Assembly (NCBI GenBank): GCA_934754475.1
Contig: CAKVHV010000003.1
Location: 131,557-195,556, forward strand
Reading direction: 5' to 3'
DNA: 64,000 nt
Source: an uncultured Clostridia bacterium
GTDB lineage: Bacteria; Bacillota; Clostridia; Christensenellales; UBA1242
The first letter of the stretch is position 1. Every line of letters begins with the position of its first letter. A program made the position numbers and the translations under genes. The notes below the pieces were generated by a model, which was not told the origin of the DNA, searched no databases, and was given only the letters and a program-made list of their open reading frames with translations. Positions 1-8,107 of the stretch are shown one piece after another.

Positions 1-1
1 T

Positions 2-784
2 GATATGAAAAACGAAGTCAGCGATGCTGGACTTGTTGACATCAAAAAATGCACTGGCGATGTTGTGTTTGACCACGTTGACTTTTCATATACTCAAGAC
101 AAAAAACTTATTCAAGATTTAAATTTGAATATTAAGAGCGGACAGAGAGTCGCAATAGTAGGTCCAACTGGTTGCGGAAAGAGTACACTTATTAATTTGC
201 TTATGCGTTTTTATGATACAGACAAAGGCACAATATCCGTAAGCGGACATAATATAACCGAAGTAACAAGACAGAGTCTTCGAAGACAATATGGCATGGT
301 GCTTCAAGAAACATGGCTGTTCTCCGCATCAATTAGAGACAATATCGCTTATGGAAAGGAAAATGCCACCGACGAAGAAGTTAGACGTGCAGCCAAACTT
401 GCGGGTGTTGACCACTTTATTGAGACTATCCCCGATGGCTACGATGCTATGATAAACGAAAATGGAGATAATTTGTCTCAAGGTCAAAAGCAGTTGATTT
501 GTATAGCTAGACTAATGCTAGCCAAACCACCAATGCTAATTTTGGACGAAGCAACAAGTAATATAGACACAAGAACCGAACTTGCTATTCAGTCGGCATT
601 TAACAAAATGATGGAAGGCAAGACAAGTTTTGTAGTTGCTCATAGACTATCCACAATCGTTTCTTCGGATATTATTTTGGTTATGAACAAAGGCAATATT
701 ATAGAGCAAGGCACTCACAAAGAGTTGCTCAAAAAACAAGGCTTTTATTACAACCTATATAATAGCCAATTTAGTGAATATTAA
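2..784 (+). CDS. ABC transporter ATP-binding domain (5' end outside window)
   Basis: C-terminal part of an ABC exporter; the frame is open to the left edge, so the Met at base 5 is not necessarily the start and a fused membrane domain probably lies upstream. All nucleotide-binding motifs are visible: Walker A GPTGCGKST, Q-loop in MVLQET, a signature reading LSQGQ instead of LSGGQ, Walker B MLILDEATS and the switch histidine in VVAHRLS. The layout (A-loop Tyr in DFSYTQ, D-loop SNIDTRTE) is that of MsbA/LmrA-type multidrug or lipid exporters (ABC-B family), which work as half-transporter dimers. The substrate cannot be told. It ends at a good terminator and is not co-transcribed with the genes to its right. 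Confidence 0.9.
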   Translation, partial: DMKNEVSDAGLVDIKKCTGDVVFDHVDFSYTQDKKLIQDLNLNIKSGQRVAIVGPTGCGKSTLINLLMRFYDTDKGTISVSGHNITEVTRQSLRRQYGMVLQETWLFSASIRDNIAYGKENATDEEVRRAAKLAGVDHFIETIPDGYDAMINENGDNLSQGQKQLICIARLMLAKPPMLILDEATSNIDTRTELAIQSAFNKMMEGKTSFVVAHRLSTIVSSDIILVMNKGNIIEQGTHKELLKKQGFYYNLYNSQFSEY

Positions 785-788
785 TTTT

Positions 789-825
789 AAACACATATGT
801 TCTTTGGGAATGTATGTGTTTTTTT
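789..825 (+). terminator. Intrinsic terminator after ABC gene
   Basis: A 9-bp stem (AAACACATA at 789-797 with TATGTGTTT at 813-821) is followed by a run of T to base 825. Confidence 0.8.
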
Positions 826-895
826 GAAATTTGGGTCTTGAAATTTGATTTTTTGTATGATACAATATAATTATTAAATAGCCAAAGGGGATAAT

Positions 896-1207
896 GTGGT
901 GGATAACAAAGTAGATAGAATTTGGAGTGCCGAAAGAGATGTTAACGAAGTTAAACATACTTTGGACGATATAAAAAGACTAAAAGATTCTGTAAGACTA
1001 GATTTGATTGGACTAAACAAAGACAAACAACAAGTTATGAAAGACGAAGATTACGACGAACTAATTAATGTGTATGAAGCCTTGACCGCTTTAGAAAAAG
1101 GCTATATGCAAAGAAAACTTGCAACCGCTCAAATCAAATTAGAAATTGCCAAAGTATCACCCGACGGAGATGCTATCGAGTACTTTAATAGTTTGTTTGG
1201 TGAGTAA
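896..1207 (+). CDS. Small charged helical protein, unknown function
   Basis: Encodes 103 residues from a GTG at 896, chosen because AAAGGGG sits six bases upstream. The sequence is highly charged, with no membrane segment, no cysteine and heptad-like spacing of Leu/Ile/Val (VKHTLDDIKRLKDSVRLDLIGL), so a short coiled coil is likely. I recognise no family. It lies between a terminator and the small membrane-protein gene that begins 29 bases downstream in the same direction, and the two may form a short operon. Confidence 0.65.
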   Translation: MVDNKVDRIWSAERDVNEVKHTLDDIKRLKDSVRLDLIGLNKDKQQVMKDEDYDELINVYEALTALEKGYMQRKLATAQIKLEIAKVSPDGDAIEYFNSLFGE

Positions 1208-1236
1208 TTTAAAAAATTTAATTTTTGGTGGAAATT

Positions 1237-1725
1237 ATGAAAAAAGTTGTAAAGAACAAAGATTGCAAATTCAAAAAGATTAATAAGGCTGGACTAATCG
1301 GTCTTATCATTAGTGCTGGACTTGTATTTGGTGCGGGTTTTCATGGAATTAATGCACTTAGAAGTCGTGCCAAAGAAGACAAATTAATGGAAGAATTTAA
1401 ACAAACTGAGCAATATCAAACATATCTTGAACAAGAAAGATACAAAGCATATGCTCAGTATTTAAATGGCGAAATAGACAAGGATAGACTTAACTATTTG
1501 CTCACAAAAGACCCTGAAACAACCGAACTTATGTATGCTCTTATGAACTACGGAACTGAAGAAGAAGTAGACGAATATATGGATTATTCTGCCGATTCTC
1601 TCAAAAATGAAGTCGGAGCTATTGCATCGGGAATACTTGCATATGTTTCAACTACAGCAACAGCCGGAAGTATTGGCAAAAATGGACTTATCAAAAAATC
1701 CAAAGAAGAAGAATTAGAGATGTAA
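1237..1725 (+). CDS. Small membrane-anchored protein, unknown function
   Basis: About 162 residues. I prefer ATG 1237 (MKKVVKNKD) over the in-frame GTG at 1225 because GGTGGA lies seven bases before it. A basic N-terminus is followed by a hydrophobic segment near residues 18-38 (GLIGLIISAGLVFGAGF), then a charged Glu/Tyr-rich middle part and a second weakly hydrophobic stretch (AIASGILAYVSTTATAGS) near the C-terminus. The pattern suggests one or two membrane passes. No family is recognised. It probably shares a transcript with the coiled-coil gene upstream and ends at the terminator at 1731-1754. Confidence 0.6.
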   Translation: MKKVVKNKDCKFKKINKAGLIGLIISAGLVFGAGFHGINALRSRAKEDKLMEEFKQTEQYQTYLEQERYKAYAQYLNGEIDKDRLNYLLTKDPETTELMYALMNYGTEEEVDEYMDYSADSLKNEVGAIASGILAYVSTTATAGSIGKNGLIKKSKEEELEM

Positions 1726-1730
1726 AAAAG

Positions 1731-1754
1731 AAAGCATACCGCTTGCTTTTTTTT
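1731..1754 (+). terminator. Weak intrinsic terminator
   Basis: A 6-bp stem AAAGCA/TGCTTT, extended by flanking A and T runs, is followed by eight T. It begins just after the stop of the small membrane-protein gene. Confidence 0.55.
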
Positions 1755-1800
1755 ACATCGATATAGTTTTGTTTTATTCATCACCATATAACACAAATAT

Positions 1801-1829
1801 TTGTTTTGCATTTAAAAATATGTTATACT
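1801..1829 (+). promoter_or_regulatory. Extended -10 promoter giving a leaderless NUDIX mRNA
   Basis: A -35-like TTGTTT (1801-1806), a 17-bp spacer and TGT-TATACT (extended -10, hexamer 1824-1829). The expected start point, about seven bases past the -10, coincides with the A of the ATG at 1836, and no Shine-Dalgarno site precedes that ATG. Confidence 0.6.
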
Positions 1830-1835
1830 TATATT

Positions 1836-2327
1836 ATGGAAAGAGAAACAAATAGCTATGAGATAATTGGTGATAATCTTAAAATTAGATGGCACGAAGG
1901 TTTTAATGATTCAAAAGTTACACATACACAAGTTAGCGGTTATATATTTAACACGAATAATCAACTTTTGATAGTTAAAAACAATTCTTCTTGGACTATT
2001 CCAGGTGGGCATCCAGAAGGTAATGAATCATATTTGGAAACATTAAATAGAGAAATTATGGAAGAAGCATGTATAACAATTAAGGATGCAGTTTTGTTGG
2101 GTGCGGTTGAAGTCTGTGATAATGGCAAAACATATTATCAGTATAGATATACTGCACGTGTAGACAAAATTTTTCCATTTATACAAGAATGGGAAACTTC
2201 TGAGAGAATGTTTGTAAACTTAAATGAATTGAAAAAGTTTATTCCTTGGGCTAATGGAAAAGTGTTTAGAGAGCAACTAAAATCAGCCACGAAGTATTGG
2301 GAGTTGAATGATGCAAAGAGAACTTAG
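1836..2327 (+). CDS. NUDIX hydrolase
   Basis: A 163-residue NUDIX-fold protein, probably hydrolysing a nucleoside-diphosphate-linked substrate with Mg2+. The NUDIX box is present with one change: it reads GHPEGNE then REIMEEACI, so the usual Gly of EExGU is Cys. The catalytic Glu pair remains. It starts at MERETNSYE; an earlier in-frame TTG lies in the promoter and is rejected. The start lacks a ribosome-binding site and seems to be the first base of the transcript. It overlaps the next NUDIX gene by 20 bases, so the two are translationally linked. Substrate unknown. Confidence 0.85.
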   Translation: MERETNSYEIIGDNLKIRWHEGFNDSKVTHTQVSGYIFNTNNQLLIVKNNSSWTIPGGHPEGNESYLETLNREIMEEACITIKDAVLLGAVEVCDNGKTYYQYRYTARVDKIFPFIQEWETSERMFVNLNELKKFIPWANGKVFREQLKSATKYWELNDAKRT

Positions 2328-2811
2328 AGACTTGTATGATTGTAATAGTAATTTGACAAATAAGACTTATTACAAAGGGGATGCAATTCCGCAAGGATAC
2401 TATCCAATGGTTGTTATGATTGCAATTCAAAATGATTTAGGCGAATTTTTGATGCAAAAAAGAGTTCCTAGAAAAGGTGGAGACTGGGGTGTCACTGGCG
2501 GTCATCCTAAGGCTAATCAAACACCTTACGAAGGAGTTATAACTGAAGTGTGGGAAGAATTAGGGGTTGATATATCACAAGATAAAATTGAGATTTTTTC
2601 TCAAGGCTGTGATGGCAAGGATTGTTACAAAATGTACTATGTTAACAAAAATATAGACATTCAAAATATCAATATTCAAAAAGACGAATTAACCGAAGTT
2701 AAGTGGTTTAGTTTTGATAAACTTGAAAGCATGGTCAATGAAAAAGTCTTAAATCAAGACCAAATTGACTTTTTTATAAAGTGTTCAGAGTATTTAAAAA
2801 GTAAAAAATAA
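2308..2811 (+). CDS. NUDIX hydrolase (IPP-isomerase-like subgroup)
   Basis: A 167-residue NUDIX protein. The opening (RDLYDCNSNLTNKTYYKGD, then GEFLMQKR) resembles the widespread YfcD/IPP-isomerase-like NUDIX group. The box is degenerate: GHPKANQ replaces GX5E and TEVWEELGV replaces REUXEEXGU, so the first Glu and the Arg are lost while the metal-binding EE pair is kept. Reduced or altered activity is possible. Two Met codons stand at the start (2308 and 2311); the first is used here. It overlaps the upstream NUDIX gene and ends inside a bidirectional terminator. Confidence 0.85.
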   Translation: MMQRELRDLYDCNSNLTNKTYYKGDAIPQGYYPMVVMIAIQNDLGEFLMQKRVPRKGGDWGVTGGHPKANQTPYEGVITEVWEELGVDISQDKIEIFSQGCDGKDCYKMYYVNKNIDIQNINIQKDELTEVKWFSFDKLESMVNEKVLNQDQIDFFIKCSEYLKSKK

Positions 2812-2836
2812 CACCTAAAATAGGTGTTATTTTTTA
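2801..2836. terminator. Bidirectional terminator between convergent genes
   Basis: An 8-bp stem AACACCTA/TAGGTGTT with loop AAA (2810-2828) is flanked by A on the left and T on the right, so it can end transcription from both sides. It overlaps the stop codon of the NUDIX gene. Confidence 0.85.
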
Positions 2837-4534
2837 CTCACTAATCTCTTTTCTGACTGCATTATTGATTACAACAACTTGGTCGGCTTTGTCTATCATT
2901 CGTTTGTCATGTGTTACAACCATAACAATGGCTTTCTTTTTTAGTTTGTTGATTTCTTTGAGAACAGTATTTGTATTTTCGGCATCAAGTTCGTTAGTTG
3001 GTTCATCAAAAATATAAACTTCTCTGTCTTGAATAAGTCCACGCAAAATACAAATTCTTTTTTTCTCACCACCGCTGAGTTTTTGCTCCAAATCTTCTTC
3101 GCAATCTTCATTAAACCTTTTGTTAATGATTTTGTCCATTCTCAAGTTTGTAATAATTTGGTTTCTCTCAGCATTTGGTTTAACTTCGGGATAATAAACG
3201 TTGTCTTTGATGTTTCGATTGAGAATATATGGAGATTGCATAACGATTGACATTCTATCAATAAACGTATACATCGAGTTTACTTTGTATTCATCGTTAA
3301 TTATTATATCTCCACTTACTCTTTCGGCAATTCCCGTCAAGGCTCTTAGTGATGTCGTCTTTCCGCCACCGCTTTCGCCAGTTATGACTGTTAACTTGCC
3401 TTTTTCAATAGAGTAATTAATATTTTCAATTAATGTGTCGTCGTCGTTACAAATGGTTACATCTTTGAGAGTGATTTTCTCAATTGGCTTATTATAAGTA
3501 TCGTGAGTAGTATCCATTTCGGTTTTGATAGTTGGTTTGAGTTCTTCGAGCCTTTCTATTTTGGTCATAAGTTGGGTGGATGAGTTTATAAACCAACCAA
3601 AGTTTTGAATAGGACTAAATACTTTTTCGACATACGAAATTATTAGTACGATTGAACTAGCACTCACAATTCCCGACGCAACTTTGCTTGAGCAAATTAG
3701 TATAATTGAATAAGTTGCAAGCACATCAATTAGTGCCATAACTATCCAATACATTTGCCAAATTTTAAATCTTTTTTTGCTAACATTTTTGTAGTCGTCA
3801 ATCTTTTCGTCCAAATTTTTGCTTTCTAATTTTTGAGACTTAAATAAGTTAATAAGTGTTAGATTATGTAGTGTATTAACCAAAAAGTTGGTTACACGTG
3901 AGTTGCATTTTTCCATTTGTTTGGTCACAGGGCTTTCTATCTTTTGTCTAATTAGGAATACGAAAGTCGTCAAAATTAAACCTACTAGCAAGATAGGAAT
4001 TGCGTAAACTTCAATCAAACAAATATAAATTGCCGATACAATACTCGAAAACAAGTTTGGCAAGATTGTATCATATAGACAGTTCATAACCCAGTCAAAG
4101 TCGGCAATGCTATCGTTTATTCGGTAGGTTGCATCACCGACAGTCATGCCAATATTTAGATTTTTGCGGGGAGTGGTTGCCCACGAAAATCCTACTTCCT
4201 TGACTTTCATATAAAGTTTGAGTACAAATTTATTTTTGAAATAATGAAGTGATGTGTTAAAGGCACTAATCGAAAATACCAACACCGCACAAAGGATTAT
4301 AAGCACAGTCAAATTAATGTCATTTGGAATGTTTATTCCAAAAAATTGTGCAGGCTCGCCACCAATTAGGGATACTAGTATTGCAATTATTTGAGCAGGG
4401 ACTAGTAGCAATACTCCCGAAAAAGCATACAAAAATGCGAGCAAGAAAAAGTACGCCTTTTCGCCTTTATTCATAATTTCAAAGGCAAATTGAAGCACGC
4501 CAAATATACTTTTGTTTCTTTTTTTCTTTTTCAT
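2834..4534 (-). CDS. ABC exporter, fused membrane and ATPase domains
   Basis: A 566-residue half-transporter. About six hydrophobic helices lie in residues 20-310 (for example YFFLLAFLYAFSGVLLLV). The ATPase follows with Walker A GESGGGKTTS, signature LSGGEKKR, Walker B EVYIFDEPTNELD and the switch histidine in VVTHDKR. The class fits MsbA/LmrA-type export. The start is supported by GGAGA seven bases upstream. The notable point is the leader of about 250 nt, which has a strong promoter, a 16-codon peptide with an excellent ribosome-binding site and an intrinsic terminator before the gene. This arrangement is typical of antibiotic-inducible resistance genes, so export of a translation inhibitor is a reasonable but unproven guess. 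Confidence 0.88.
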   Translation of the reverse strand: MKKKKRNKSIFGVLQFAFEIMNKGEKAYFFLLAFLYAFSGVLLLVPAQIIAILVSLIGGEPAQFFGINIPNDINLTVLIILCAVLVFSISAFNTSLHYFKNKFVLKLYMKVKEVGFSWATTPRKNLNIGMTVGDATYRINDSIADFDWVMNCLYDTILPNLFSSIVSAIYICLIEVYAIPILLVGLILTTFVFLIRQKIESPVTKQMEKCNSRVTNFLVNTLHNLTLINLFKSQKLESKNLDEKIDDYKNVSKKRFKIWQMYWIVMALIDVLATYSIILICSSKVASGIVSASSIVLIISYVEKVFSPIQNFGWFINSSTQLMTKIERLEELKPTIKTEMDTTHDTYNKPIEKITLKDVTICNDDDTLIENINYSIEKGKLTVITGESGGGKTTSLRALTGIAERVSGDIIINDEYKVNSMYTFIDRMSIVMQSPYILNRNIKDNVYYPEVKPNAERNQIITNLRMDKIINKRFNEDCEEDLEQKLSGGEKKRICILRGLIQDREVYIFDEPTNELDAENTNTVLKEINKLKKKAIVMVVTHDKRMIDKADQVVVINNAVRKEISE

Positions 4535-4597
4535 ATAAATTTCTCCATTAAATTATTTTTGGAAAATTCAAAAGAATCAAAGTCTTGCATCAAAACA

Positions 4598-4623
4598 AAA
4601 AAAATACTCGCAAATAAGCAAGT
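4598..4623 (-). terminator. Attenuator terminator in the ABC exporter leader
   Basis: Read on the minus strand, ACTTGC-TTATTT-GCGAGT is followed by A and eight T, about 60 bases before the exporter start codon. The upstream arm overlaps an ATTACTT that can instead pair with AAGTAAT at the end of the leader peptide, giving mutually exclusive terminator and antiterminator forms. Confidence 0.65.
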
Positions 4624-4667
4624 AATTTTTTTGAATTTTTATTATAAACAAAAAAGCAAAACAATGA

Positions 4668-4718
4668 TTACTTACAAATTTTCCTATTAAGTTGTTTAGT
4701 TGTACTTGTAAAAATCAT
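4668..4718 (-). CDS. 16-residue leader peptide of the ABC exporter
   Basis: The peptide MIFTSTTKQLNRKICK is encoded between the promoter and the attenuator. Its ribosome-binding site TAAGGAGG, eight bases from the ATG, is one of the best in the window, which is unlikely by chance for such a short frame. The last codon and stop (AAG TAA) lie inside the AAGTAAT element that can pair with the terminator arm, so a ribosome finishing the peptide would free the terminator. A ribosome stalled earlier would allow antitermination. Inferred from sequence only. Confidence 0.6.
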   Translation of the reverse strand: MIFTSTTKQLNRKICK

Positions 4719-4787
4719 TATTTTTGCCTCCTTAATGTATTTGATTTATTTCAAGTTATCCAAGATGAAATCATCATCTTCACCCTT

Positions 4788-4816
4788 ATTCTAGCAATAT
4801 TATTTTTGTTCGTCAA
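4788..4816 (-). promoter_or_regulatory. Promoter of leader peptide and ABC exporter
   Basis: Minus strand: TTGACG (4816-4811), 17-bp spacer, TGC-TAGAAT (extended -10; hexamer 4793-4788). The expected transcript starts near 4781 and begins with a hairpin of 7 bp (AAGATGA/TCATCTT). Confidence 0.75.
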
Positions 4817-4869
4817 GATATATTTGCAAAATTTTTTACAAAATTTGTTTATTTTTTGATTGTAAATAC

Positions 4870-5559
4870 TCACAAATCTTTTTCTAAATCGCTAGTAAGG
4901 TTTGTGCCATTCTTTTCAATAACATTTTCGGCATAGATGTTCCATAGCAAATCTTGGAATTCTTCGGTCTGGAAATTATTGCTATCTGCACCTATAAGGC
5001 TATCGTCCAACAAATCTACTAATTGACAAACGCTATCTATTTTCCCTTTGGATAGATTTGCTAAGTTCTCAGTAGGACTAAGGCTTTTAATCTTATCTAG
5101 TTTTGGAAGATTAAACTTTCTGCCATAGTTGTCTTCGATGCCATAGATATAATATTTGTTCCCGTGAAAGGTTGTTTCTCTTGCAATAACACTATCTATG
5201 TAAGAAATGTCAAACTCGTCTTGAACTTTGTCAAACTTGTCGCTTTCGCCATATAGTTTTTTGTCTAATTCTTTGAGAACGACATATGGATTAACTTTGA
5301 AGTCTTCAAAATTTATTTCCGACTTGATGTCTTCTAATTTCTTTTTTGTATCCATTAACTCTTCGTGTTTGTTGACAAGTCTTAACATGCTTCTATCTTT
5401 TTCGTGTTGAGAAGAAAAGTTAAAATTAAAGTAGTGAGATGTGTAATCATTATTGTATTCGTTGAGTAGATATTGGTAGTAGCTCTTAATTTTTTTGTAC
5501 TCAGCAATTTTGGGTCTTTCATTTTCGATAATGCTTTTCTTCAAAATATTTTTGTCCAT
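4870..5559 (-). CDS. Conserved-looking cytoplasmic protein, unknown function
   Basis: A 229-residue soluble protein with no signal peptide or membrane segment. The first half is rich in Lys, Glu, Tyr and Asn with a likely helical stretch (LRLVNKHEELMDTKKKLEDI). The second half has a more globular composition. I recognise no motif or family. A promoter lies 30 bases upstream, divergent from the FAD oxidoreductase gene. GGGAT precedes the ATG at 5559. The annotation rests on the long open frame, the promoter and plausible codon use. Confidence 0.65.
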   Translation of the reverse strand: MDKNILKKSIIENERPKIAEYKKIKSYYQYLLNEYNNDYTSHYFNFNFSSQHEKDRSMLRLVNKHEELMDTKKKLEDIKSEINFEDFKVNPYVVLKELDKKLYGESDKFDKVQDEFDISYIDSVIARETTFHGNKYYIYGIEDNYGRKFNLPKLDKIKSLSPTENLANLSKGKIDSVCQLVDLLDDSLIGADSNNFQTEEFQDLLWNIYAENVIEKNGTNLTSDLEKDL

Positions 5560-5588
5560 AATATATCCCTTAAATTAAATCTATAATT

Positions 5589-5616
5589 ATTATATCTTAA
5601 ATATTTACAAAGTCAA
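5589..5616 (-). promoter_or_regulatory. Promoter of the minus-strand unknown gene
   Basis: Minus strand: TTGACT (5616-5611), 16-bp spacer, TATAAT (5594-5589). Confidence 0.7.
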
Positions 5617-5653
5617 TAGGGTTAAAAATTTTTTATCTGTTAATAATTTTAAT

Positions 5654-6859
5654 ATGGAAATAATCAAAGGCAATACTTATTTTGATAATATTAATATTTT
5701 TGATAGCATCAAGCAATATCCGTATTTAGACAAAGATATTGATTGCGATATTCTAGTCATAGGTGGCGGGATTGAAGGCGCACTTGTCAACTACTATTTG
5801 TCCAAAAATTACAAAGTTGCACTCGTTGAAAAATCTAGGCTTGGCAGGTCTTCGACTTGTGTTGCCACAGCCCTTCTTGAGTTTCAACTAGATAGTTTTG
5901 CAAACGATTTAAAATCTATTTTGGATAGCGAAGATATATCCAAAATTTATTCCATGGGACTTAAGTGTTTGGACGACTTAGATAGACTAATATCCCAACT
6001 TGGCAACCACTGTTATTACAAGAAAAAACCAAGCCTACTTTATTCAAATAGACTAATAGACACTCCAAAAATTAAAAGAGAATTTGAGTTTCGAAAGCAA
6101 AATGGTTTTGATTGTAAATATGTAGACGAAAACAATTGCCCTATAGATATTGACATAAAGTCGGGTATTCTTGACAAAAATGGCGGTGCAGAACTAAATC
6201 CGTATTTATTCGAAAAACAACTGATTGAAAACTCAAGCAATCAAAAAAGCATTTATGAAAACACAGAAATAGTTAGTCTCCAAGATATTTCAGATTATGT
6301 AATTGCTCATACAAAATATGGATACAAAATCCGTGCCAAAAAAGTTATTGTATCCACCGGTTTTGATTACACTCTGCTAGATTCAGACGTTCAAAAATTA
6401 CTTACAATGATGGTCTCATATACAATAGTTACAAACAAGATTTCCAATCTAAACAAAATCAAACTTCCCTTAATTCAAGACGCTTACGAAAACTATCATT
6501 ATTTGCGTTCGCTTCCCGATGACAGAATAATCTTTGGTGGCGAAGACACCAAGTTTGACGGAACTCAAATTGATGCAAAAGTTGCTAAGTCTAAGTACCA
6601 AAGCCTAACTAAAAATTTAATTAAAATTTTGAAAAATTACAACTTGAATATTACTTCGGAGTATGAGTTCTGTGGACTATTTGCATCAACCGAAAATAAT
6701 TTGGGAGTGGTGGGTCAAAGCAAGTTTAAAAATATCTACTACTTTTTGAGTTGTGGAGCAAATGGAATAATTAATACTTTTTGTGGAATTGAAATAATAA
6801 AAGATTTGCTCGAAGGCAAATCTAATGAGTTCGAAAAATATTTTTCACCACTGAGATAA
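5654..6859 (+). CDS. FAD-dependent oxidoreductase, DAO family
   Basis: A 401-residue protein of the D-amino-acid oxidase/glycine oxidase superfamily (DAO). The dinucleotide-binding segment DCDILVIGGGIEGALVNYY, with an acidic residue at the end of the second strand (VALVEKS), lies near residues 32-60. A C-terminal GANGIINTFCGIEI segment matches the second FAD-contacting region. It should oxidise an amine or hydroxy substrate, which cannot be named. No Shine-Dalgarno site precedes the ATG; an extended -10 (TGT-TAATAA at 5638-5646) puts the transcript start at or next to the ATG, so the message is probably leaderless. A strong terminator follows. Confidence 0.85.
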   Translation: MEIIKGNTYFDNINIFDSIKQYPYLDKDIDCDILVIGGGIEGALVNYYLSKNYKVALVEKSRLGRSSTCVATALLEFQLDSFANDLKSILDSEDISKIYSMGLKCLDDLDRLISQLGNHCYYKKKPSLLYSNRLIDTPKIKREFEFRKQNGFDCKYVDENNCPIDIDIKSGILDKNGGAELNPYLFEKQLIENSSNQKSIYENTEIVSLQDISDYVIAHTKYGYKIRAKKVIVSTGFDYTLLDSDVQKLLTMMVSYTIVTNKISNLNKIKLPLIQDAYENYHYLRSLPDDRIIFGGEDTKFDGTQIDAKVAKSKYQSLTKNLIKILKNYNLNITSEYEFCGLFASTENNLGVVGQSKFKNIYYFLSCGANGIINTFCGIEIIKDLLEGKSNEFEKYFSPLR

Positions 6860-6866
6860 TATGTAT

Positions 6867-6894
6867 GGTTTGACCAAACAGGTCAAACCTTTTT
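6867..6894 (+). terminator. Intrinsic terminator after the FAD gene
   Basis: A perfect 9-bp stem GGTTTGACC/GGTCAAACC with loop AAACA (6867-6889) is followed by five T. Confidence 0.9.
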
Positions 6895-6930
6895 CAATTA
6901 AAGCAAAAGCGAAAATTTATACACGGGATT

Positions 6931-7179
6931 TCAAAAGCAAAATAGGTTATTCAAATACTCGCAAAAAGATTGCAAACAAGATTTTTGACACTCGCAATAA
7001 ATATCGTTTACATAAGTCAAAATGCTCTTTTTGAATAAGGTGTCAAAAGTATAGAGTTCTTTTATCTTTTGAACAGCACTACTTTCCAAAGTAATCACAA
7101 GTTCGTTACTTTTGAACTCTTGCAAAACACCTTTGCATTTACATGTTACATGCGCTTGAAACTTTAATTGTTTTTTCAT
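6931..7179 (-). CDS. Small Cys-rich protein, possible spore-surface component
   Basis: An 82-residue protein with Cys pairs near both ends (CKCKG near residue 13; CECQKSC and FC near the C-terminus). It starts one base after the stop of the upstream DUF11 gene and must be translated from the same message. The nearby collagen protein also carries a Cys-rich N-terminus (CNCNDC). Small Cys-rich proteins in such company are commonly coat or exosporium cross-linkers, but that role is inferred from context. No family is recognised. Confidence 0.6.
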   Translation of the reverse strand: MKKQLKFQAHVTCKCKGVLQEFKSNELVITLESSAVQKIKELYTFDTLFKKSILTYVNDIYCECQKSCLQSFCEYLNNLFCF

Positions 7180-7180
7180 C

Positions 7181-7948
7181 TTAGTCTACCGTTACTTCAA
7201 ATGTTACTGTTACTTCGGCGCTAGGTGCTAAGTCATCAAGTTTAATACCTACCGCTGGGTCGGCATCTTCTTTGGTTACATTGTCTATCTTAACACTGCC
7301 CACAACAAACGATGTGCCTTCTGGAATATCGTCTTTGAAAGTGACATCGGTGTTTGTTGCATTACCTTCGTTTTTAATAACGTTTTGGAACATCAATTTG
7401 TCACCCTTAATAACTGCTGTTTTGTTAGAAGTTTTCTTAATAGTTATTGCATTGCTAGTCAAATTAATAGTTACAACGTTAGAGTTTTCAACTAAGTCTT
7501 GGACTTCGTTAACAGAGTAAGTTATTGTAGAGTTCATATTAACTAAGTCACTAGTAGGAGAGTCCTTAATAGTCACCATAAACTTAATAGTAACTTCTCC
7601 GTTTGCTTCAATAGCGTCGGGGAGTTCAAAACCAGTAACAATATCAAAAGTTGGTTGTGCTTCACCATCTATGGTTACCGAACCTGTTTTGAATTCGGCA
7701 TCGTTACTAATGTTTTCCTTAATGCTTACATTAAATATTTGAAATTCAGATGAATTTGTAAGCACTAATGTTTGTTCAATTTCGTCACCGCTTTCGCCAA
7801 AGTTTTTGGCAGTGCTTCTCACCTTTGTAAATGATGTTGTCATATACTCGGTCGAAGAAACATTACTTTTGACGTCGCTAGTTTTGGTGCTTGTGTCTGG
7901 AAGAGTATACGTGCTAGTAACTTGAGATTGGTTGTTAATTTTTGACAT
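7181..7948 (-). CDS. DUF11 repeat protein
   Basis: A 255-residue protein with two tandem DUF11-like beta-sandwich repeats. Each has the pattern of an N-terminal strand, then (N/D)V(S/T)(I/F)K(E/D), then GSV.ID..., then a strand of the type GEVTIKFMVTIKD (first repeat) or SAEVTVTFEVTVD (second repeat, at the very end). The first 60 residues are Ser/Thr-rich and there is no signal peptide, as in cytosolically made spore-surface DUF11 proteins. The start is firm (TAAGGAG before ATG 7948). It is followed at one base by the Cys-rich gene and is divergent from the collagen-like gene. Confidence 0.75.
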   Translation of the reverse strand: MSKINNQSQVTSTYTLPDTSTKTSDVKSNVSSTEYMTTSFTKVRSTAKNFGESGDEIEQTLVLTNSSEFQIFNVSIKENISNDAEFKTGSVTIDGEAQPTFDIVTGFELPDAIEANGEVTIKFMVTIKDSPTSDLVNMNSTITYSVNEVQDLVENSNVVTINLTSNAITIKKTSNKTAVIKGDKLMFQNVIKNEGNATNTDVTFKDDIPEGTSFVVGSVKIDNVTKEDADPAVGIKLDDLAPSAEVTVTFEVTVD

Positions 7949-8107
7949 ACTATCTCCTTAAGAATTTTTTAAGTTTGCTTTCCCATATCATAATATGTGC
8001 TTAATAATTTAAATTGACACAAGAATTTTTTGGCATTTTAAAAGCCCGCTTCTCACCAAATACAAAATTTCAAAATATTATGTTGTAGGGAAAAGTTAGG
8101 AGAAGTG

